From assembly GCA_947258825.1 (NCBI GenBank), contig CAMYJX010000019.1:1-37037 (forward strand): a DNA stretch of 37,037 bases, given 5' to 3'. The notes under the pieces are model-generated. The model searched no databases and was not told where the DNA came from. It saw only the letters and a program-made list of their open reading frames with translations. Below are positions 32,541 to 37,037 of this stretch, one piece after another. The stretch comes from an uncultured Pseudomonadales bacterium (GTDB taxonomy: Bacteria; Pseudomonadota; Gammaproteobacteria; Pseudomonadales; Azotimanducaceae). The position numbers were made by a program, and so were the translations under genes. Position 1 is the first letter of the stretch. Every line of letters starts with the position of its first letter.

Positions 32541-33544
32541 ACGGGCTCACGCTCTCCAGCACCGCGGAACGAATCTACTGGCTGGGCCGCTATCTGGAAC
32601 GGTCGGAGACCATGGCGCGCCTCGTCATCGTTCACGCCAACCTGCTAATCGATATGCCGAAGCGCCTGCCTCTAGGCTGGCGGCCCCTGGTGGAGATTAC
32701 CGGCCGCGCGGACGAGTTCGCCAAACTCTACGACGAGATGAACGAGAAGAACGTGTGCCGTTTTCTGATCAACGACGTTCGCAGTGCCGGATCGCTCTTG
32801 AACTCCCTGTCCTGGGTGCGGGAAAACGCCCGTATTGTGCGGGGTTTCATGCCCCTGCGCGCCTTCGAGTACTTCAACGAGATCTATCTGCTGAGCCGGG
32901 AAAAACTGACTGAGCCGCTGTCACGCTCGCGCCGTCTGCAGGGGCTGACCGAGATCGTCGAGCACGTTCAGCGCATCGACGGTTTCATGTCAGCCAACAT
33001 GCTTCACGACGCCCATTGGAACTTCCTTCGGATCGGCCAGTTCATCGAGCGAGCCGACATGACCACACGCATCATCGACGTGGGTACCGGCACCTTCTGG
33101 GAGGACGCCACGGACCTCGAACCTTTCGCCGACGTGCAGTGGCGCAGCGTGCTGCGATCTCTGTTCGCGCTGCAGAGCTACAACACCACCGTCGGCGAGC
33201 CCATCAGCCAGGGGCCGGTGATCGATTTCCTCCTCAACGATTCCCGCTTGCCAAGGTCGGTGGACTACGGGCTGATGTCCGTTCGCAACAACCTACGCAG
33301 CCTGCCGCGCAACGAGCGGCCGCTGCGAGCCGTCAACCGCATACGCCGCAGCGTTGCCCACGCCGACGTCCGAACGCTGAGCGCGGCCGAGCTGAACGGA
33401 TTCCTGGATGAATGTCAGATCCAGATCTCGCAGCTTCACAACGAGATCCACAGAACCTATTTCGATTTCAAACCCAGACGCCGATCGTCGAAACAGCGGC
33501 AGAAGCAGACCGGGGCAGAGACTTCGGGCGCCAGTAAATCCTGA
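32537..33544 (+). CDS. Alpha-E domain protein (DUF403-type)
   Basis: A 335-residue all-alpha protein: LSSTAERIYWLGRYLERSET, then MARLVIVHANLLIDMP, FLINDVRSAGSLLNSLSWVR, ENARIVRGFMPLRAFEYFNE, HDAHWNFLRIGQFIERADMT and RSVLRSLFALQSYNTTVGEP. The family is made of tandem helical pairs with conserved Glu/Arg (ER) motifs, and is nearly always encoded next to a circularly permuted ATP-grasp protein. Its role is unproven; it is probably a partner or substrate-binding unit of the ligase. A highly basic Arg/Lys-rich tail (KPRRRSSKQRQKQ) ends the protein. It overlaps the upstream gene by 4 nt. Confidence 0.92.
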   Translation: MNGLTLSSTAERIYWLGRYLERSETMARLVIVHANLLIDMPKRLPLGWRPLVEITGRADEFAKLYDEMNEKNVCRFLINDVRSAGSLLNSLSWVRENARIVRGFMPLRAFEYFNEIYLLSREKLTEPLSRSRRLQGLTEIVEHVQRIDGFMSANMLHDAHWNFLRIGQFIERADMTTRIIDVGTGTFWEDATDLEPFADVQWRSVLRSLFALQSYNTTVGEPISQGPVIDFLLNDSRLPRSVDYGLMSVRNNLRSLPRNERPLRAVNRIRRSVAHADVRTLSAAELNGFLDECQIQISQLHNEIHRTYFDFKPRRRSSKQRQKQTGAETSGASKS

Positions 33545-33589
33545 CACGCAAGGTGCACGGCATATCCGGCTGACTGGTTCGGCCATCTG

Positions 33590-33674
33590 TTCCGGCTGTT
33601 TATTCCGGCTGTTTATTCCGGCTGTTTATTCCGGCTGTTTATTCCGGCTGTTTATTCCGGCTGTTTATTCCGGC
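33590..33674. repeat. 13-bp tandem repeat, about 6.5 copies
   Basis: Six full copies of TTCCGGCTGTTTA run from 33590 to 33667, followed by a 7-nt partial copy to 33674. It lies between the alpha-E gene and the symporter gene. The symporter's stop (TAA at 33667-33665 on the minus strand) lies inside the last full unit, so the array forms the 3' end of that gene. A related single TCCGGCTG occurs just upstream, near 33575. Confidence 0.97.
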
Positions 33675-35084
33675 CAGGACGTCAGCGCGGGCGCAGATCG
33701 CAAGGCAACCAGCAGGTAGACGAGGCATGAGGCTGCGAGGGCCGGAAAAACCTCATGAAGGTAGCCGCTGCCGCCCCAGAGCATCCAGCCCAGAAGCACC
33801 GCAACCCCGACCGCCATGGAGGCCAGAACCGCTGCCGCGCTGCCACGGCGCCAGTGCAGCCCGAAGAGAATGGCCGGAAAGAAGCACACGGCATAGAGGC
33901 TTCCGGAGAAGATGGTGATCTCCACGATGCCACCCGGCGGCTCCAGCGCGATGAAGGCGGCAGTACCCGCCAGGCCGACGACGCCGACGCGAGTCCAGGT
34001 CAATGGATGAGCGGTGGGATGGAAGGTTTCCACCAGATCCTTGTAGAGGACCGAGGCCCCGACCAGGAGCACGCTGTCCATGGAAGACATGGCGGCGGCG
34101 ACAATGGCGATGACGAGGCAATCCGCGACCCAGAGTGACCAGGGTCGGTATTACCATGTCCGTATCTGACACGGCGTCCAGCAGGAAGTGACTGTAAATG
34201 CCCACCGGGAACAGGCTCAACTGTATGAGGGCGATGCCGACGACGGCTACCCAGATACCCGTTCGAACGCTCCGCTCATCCTTCAAGGCGTAGAAGCGGG
34301 AGACCTGACGGGGATCCACCAGCAGCTTCAAGGACCCGGATAGCGCGATACCAACCAGCACCATGAAGGGGATGCCTCCGCTCCAGGTAAAGAGCGACGC
34401 GGTGTCGGGCATCACCGCCAGCTCCGGAAGGCGCCCGATGCCACCCGCCGCGTCGGTAACGAAGTAAAAAATGGTCACCGATCCCAGCACCATCAGGATG
34501 CCCTGGACCACATCCGTGCGGACGACGGAAACAAACCCGCCGATGGACGTGTACAGCATGACGATGACCAGAGTGAGCGCCACGGCACCTTCGTAGCCTA
34601 TCCCGAGGAATACCTGAAACAGATTGCCTGCGCCTTTGAAAATCGCGATCAGATACAGAAGGCTCGCGAACAGGATCACCAGACCGGCCGCCAGCCGAAG
34701 GTAACCGCGGGCGGAGCCGAATCGCGATTCCAGATAATCCGGCAGGGTCAGGGCATCCCAGTGGCTGGTGAAGCGCCGCAGACGCGGCGCCACCGAAGAC
34801 CACGACAGAAAGGTGAAAACGACGATGAACACGGGCATCGTCATCCAGGGCAGGCCGTACTCGTAGCCTTTTCCGGCATGACCGATGTAGCTGTTGGTAC
34901 TGGCGAAGGTGGCGAAAAAAGAAACGCCGACCACGATCCCGCCCATGTTCCGACCGCCTACGTAGTAGTCGGCCATGCTCCGGCTCTGACGTTGACCAAC
35001 CCGGGCGTTATAAAGCAGCACGCCGGTATACAGCACCATGAGCAATCCCGCCAGCCAGTGCTCGCTGAGAGCGGGGCCATCCAT
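33665..35084 (-). pseudogene. Frameshifted sodium:solute symporter (SSS family)
   Basis: The sequence encodes a Na+/solute symporter split across two frames. The N-terminal part starts at ATG 35084 (MDGPALSEHWLAGLLMVLYT) and reads through ADYYVGGRNMGGIVVGVSFF, FATFASTNSYIGHAGKGYEY, LTLPDYLESRFGSARGYLRL and YALKDERSVRTGIWVAVVGI to VIPTLVTLG near 34135. The other frame then carries VAAAMSSMDSVLLVGASVLY, the conserved family motif, through further membrane helices to the C-terminus. A stop at 34153-34151 in the downstream frame puts the shift between about 34090 and 34150. About four residues appear missing relative to my expectation for the family, so a small deletion is likely. It could be a true pseudogene or a sequencing error; the remaining sequence looks intact. 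Confidence 0.8.
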
Positions 35085-35165
35085 CAGCGACGGGTGCGAT
35101 GGCGATGGTATTTGCGGACGACGAGAGTATCTGGGTATGCTGCCTGAGAATCGGGAATTTCGACC

Positions 35166-35372
35166 ATGCGGTATTTCATCCAGCTCATCATTCCGGCGGT
35201 GATCTTCGTCGGCGTAGTGTACCTGCTGACACGCCAGCGGGGTCAGCGCCGGGCGGAAGACAGCGCTGAAGCATCGGGAGAATCCGACATCGGTGCCTTT
35301 CTGTTGATCCTGGCTCTGGGTGCCGCCGTCGCGATCGGCACGGCTTTCGCCCTGCAGTCTTTCTGGGAGTGA
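35166..35372 (+). CDS. Small two-helix membrane protein
   Basis: A 68-residue protein with two hydrophobic helices: about 4-21 (FIQLIIPAVIFVGVVYLL) and about 44-64 (AFLLILALGAAVAIGTAFAL). A charged loop between them reads TRQRGQRRAEDSAEASGESD. A GGGAA-like site lies upstream of the ATG. It ends 4 nt before the preferred start of the dioxygenase gene and is probably co-transcribed with it. I do not recognise a family. Confidence 0.65.
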   Translation: MRYFIQLIIPAVIFVGVVYLLTRQRGQRRAEDSAEASGESDIGAFLLILALGAAVAIGTAFALQSFWE

Positions 35373-35376
35373 GCGC

Positions 35377-36258
35377 ATGACCCGGCGGGCCAACGAGCAA
35401 TCGGCAGACCTGGCCGCCCTGGATATCCGCCCGCATGCGAGAGGATTCGGCGCCGCCGTGCTCGGGGTGGATCTCAGTCGGCCCCTTAACGAGCGGCAGA
35501 TCGTCGGTATCCGCCAGGCCTGGCTCACCCACCAGGTCATCTACTTTCCCGACCAGCCCATGAGCCACCCGCAGCTGGACACCTTCACCCGAAGTTTCGG
35601 CGACTGGGGTAATGATCCGTACGTCGCGCCTATTGCAGGCCACGAGCACATCCTGGAAATCCGCCGGGAGCCTCATGAAAAGGTTTCCCCCTTCGGTGGC
35701 GCATGGCACTCGGACTGGTCTTTTCAGCCCTGTCCACCGTCGGCGACGATTCTCCATGCCAAAGAGGTACCGCCCGTGGGCGGAGAGACCTGGTACGCCG
35801 ACGGCTACGCCGCCTATGAAGCGCTGCCAGGTTCGGAGCAGCATCGGCTGGAAGCGCTTACCGTCATTCACAGCGCCCGTCGGCCTTACAGCCACGAAGG
35901 CTACCAGGCGGGCCGCGGGCCCGAGCGCAGCATGCGCATTCTGCCCAGCGACAAGGCCTATGAAACCCAGCTGCACCCGCTGATACGCACCCATCCGGAA
36001 ACCGGCCGCAAGGCGCTCTGGGTCAACGCCGTGTATGCCATCGGCATTGTCGACCTGCCGGAAGAAGAGGCTCGCCAGCTCCTCAAGCGATTGTGCGATT
36101 ACGCCACGGAAAGCCAATTCATCTATCGCCACAGATGGTCAGAAAACATGCTGACGATGTGGGACAACCGGTCAGTCCAGCATTGCGCCCGGGGCGGGTA
36201 TAACGGCCACCGCCGCATCATGCACAGAACCACGGTAGCGGGGGACCCACCTCGCTGA
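35377..36258 (+). CDS. TauD/TfdA-family Fe(II)/2-oxoglutarate dioxygenase
   Basis: A 293-residue Fe(II)/2-oxoglutarate dioxygenase. ATG 35377 is chosen (GGAG upstream, next to the small gene's stop); an earlier in-frame start would overlap that gene heavily. The iron ligands are the H-S-D motif in GGAWHSDWSF (His111, Asp113) and a distal His in NRSVQHCARGGYNGHRRIMH (about His269). The following Arg in the MHRTTV segment is the 2-oxoglutarate anchor. The N-terminus (IRPHARGFGAAVLGVDLSRP) is typical of TauD/TfdA. Substrates in the family include taurine, aryloxyacetates and sulfonates, and none can be chosen from sequence alone. Confidence 0.92.
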   Translation: MTRRANEQSADLAALDIRPHARGFGAAVLGVDLSRPLNERQIVGIRQAWLTHQVIYFPDQPMSHPQLDTFTRSFGDWGNDPYVAPIAGHEHILEIRREPHEKVSPFGGAWHSDWSFQPCPPSATILHAKEVPPVGGETWYADGYAAYEALPGSEQHRLEALTVIHSARRPYSHEGYQAGRGPERSMRILPSDKAYETQLHPLIRTHPETGRKALWVNAVYAIGIVDLPEEEARQLLKRLCDYATESQFIYRHRWSENMLTMWDNRSVQHCARGGYNGHRRIMHRTTVAGDPPR

Positions 36259-36275
36259 GCTGACCCCTGCCATCG

Positions 36276-36312
36276 ATAGCCAATACATATCGTTTCAATA
36301 TTAATAATCAAT
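36276..36312 (+). promoter_or_regulatory. Candidate OxyR binding site upstream of dps
   Basis: Four tetramers at exact 7-nt spacing read ATAG-N7-ATAT-N7-ATAT-N7-CAAT. This matches the OxyR pattern ATAG-N7-CTAT-N7-ATAG-N7-CTAT at 13 of 16 core positions, in an AT-rich patch of otherwise GC-rich DNA. It lies 58 nt upstream of dps, which is followed by a peroxiredoxin gene. Direct fit to a known regulator makes this plausible, but AT-rich DNA gives chance matches. Confidence 0.5.
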
Positions 36313-36370
36313 TTTACGAATACCCCTCCTCCCCCTACGCTTCTTCCTGCAACATCAACGGAGAAGCAAC

Positions 36371-36850
36371 GTGGACATCAACATCGGGATCTCTTCAGAC
36401 CAGCGCGAGGAAATTGCCAACGGGTTGTCGCGCCTGCTGGCAGATACCTACACCCTGTACCTGAAAACGCACAACTATCACTGGAACGTAACCGGACCGC
36501 AGTTCGCAACGCTGCACACCTTGTTCGAAACCCACTACACGGAGCTGGCGCTGGCGGTGGACCAGATCGCGGAACGCATCCGCGCCCTGGGCCATCCAGC
36601 GCCCGGTTCCTACCGGGAGTTCTCCGAGCTGACCAGCATCCCGGAGGACGAACCGGCCCCTTCGGCAGCGCCGTCGGCCGAGGACATGATCCGTCGCCTG
36701 GTGGAGGGCCAGGAAGCAGTCGTGCGTACCTCACGCAGCGTATTTCCCAGCGTCGAATCCGCGAACGACGAGCCGTCCGCGGACCTGTTGACCCAGCGCA
36801 TGCAGATTCACGAAAAGAACGCCTGGATGCTGCGCAGCCTCCTGGCCTGA
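36371..36850 (+). CDS. dps: Dps family DNA-binding ferritin-like protein
   Basis: A 159-residue Dps/miniferritin. It oxidises Fe2+ with peroxide and stores iron, protecting DNA. The start is GTG at 36371, after CGGAGA. The ferroxidase segment is typical: [20 protein letters not shown], then [20 protein letters not shown] and [19 protein letters not shown]. His37, His49, Asp64 and Glu68 are in the expected places. The short N-terminus is not lysine-rich, so DNA binding may be weak or absent. It lies downstream of an OxyR-like site and 69 nt upstream of a peroxiredoxin gene. Confidence 0.93.
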   Translation: MDINIGISSDQREEIANGLSRLLADTYTLYLKTHNYHWNVTGPQFATLHTLFETHYTELALAVDQIAERIRALGHPAPGSYREFSELTSIPEDEPAPSAAPSAEDMIRRLVEGQEAVVRTSRSVFPSVESANDEPSADLLTQRMQIHEKNAWMLRSLLA

Positions 36851-36919
36851 TGACCCGCGGAAGCGCGGATTGTTTCCACACCCGTTTAACTAGCAAACCA
36901 TCAGAAAAGAGGACCAAAG

Positions 36920-37037
36920 ATGTACAAGAATCGAAAAGGCCAGCGCGTACCTGACGTAACGTTCCGCACCCGCAACGACCACGATTGGGTAGATCTGAGC
37001 AGCAGAGATCTGTTCGCCGATAAGACCGTCGTGCTGT
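36920..37037 (+). CDS. Peroxiredoxin (Prx5/hybrid Prx-Grx type), N-terminal fragment
   Basis: The first 39 codons of a gene that runs off the right edge. The start is ATG 36920 with AGAGGA upstream. It reads MYKNRKGQRVPDVTFRTRND, HDWVDLSSRDLFADKTVVL. This is the opening of glutathione-dependent peroxiredoxins of the Prx5 group, often fused to glutaredoxin, from N-R-x-G-Q-x-V-P-x-V-T-F and L-F-x-x-K-T-V-V. The peroxidatic cysteine lies beyond the window, so activity and fusion state cannot be seen. It is in series with dps. Confidence 0.8.
   Translation, partial: MYKNRKGQRVPDVTFRTRNDHDWVDLSSRDLFADKTVVL

Overview
The window reads as ordinary chromosome of a GC-rich, aerobic, Gram-negative proteobacterium, most likely a gammaproteobacterium of the Woeseia/Wenzhouxiangella/Xanthomonadales kind. 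This placement is inferred from protein resemblance and base composition; there is no rRNA. Support comes from an Omp85-type outer-membrane barrel, lipoprotein signals, ExbB/ExbD/TonB-like proteins, Fur with feoAB, a Dps-peroxiredoxin pair and an HcxB/YbiC-like dehydrogenase. I see no insertion sequence, phage gene, tRNA, rRNA or CRISPR array. Mobile-looking DNA is limited to inverted-repeat blocks and three short tandem arrays, all with a 13-bp period.

Layout: 1-5.2 kb holds an edge fragment, a small beta-rich protein, an acyl-CoA carboxylase carboxyltransferase whose 3' end carries an inverted repeat, a coupled DUF1932 oxidoreductase/M20 amidohydrolase pair, and a small secreted protein. 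5.2-5.7 kb is non-coding and palindrome-rich. 5.7-15.4 kb is the most striking part: ten tightly packed minus-strand genes. In transcription order they encode a TlpA-like thioredoxin, a conserved unknown exported protein, three TPR envelope proteins (two probable lipoproteins), a small exported protein, ExbB, two ExbD paralogues and a TonB-like protein with an AgmX-type C-terminus. This looks like a proton-driven cell-envelope machine of the Agl/Glt or Tol/Ton kind. 15.4-22 kb holds a 574-nt leader/intergenic region, ApbE, a beta-lactamase-fold hydrolase, cysteine synthase, an HcxB-like dehydrogenase, a dienelactone hydrolase and an SDR.

22-25 kb is iron control: a Fur with no cysteines, a tandem repeat, a Fur-box-like site and feoAB. 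25-31 kb holds a MerR-TPR fusion regulator divergent from an LLM flavin oxidoreductase, then an Omp85-like barrel downstream of a coupled serine hydrolase-sirtuin pair. 31-33.5 kb is a circularly permuted ATP-grasp/alpha-E pair. 33.5-35.1 kb is a sodium:solute symporter broken by a frameshift, whose stop codon lies in a 13-bp tandem repeat. The right end holds a small membrane protein, a TauD-like dioxygenase, a candidate OxyR site, Dps and the start of a peroxiredoxin, which looks like an oxidative-stress unit.
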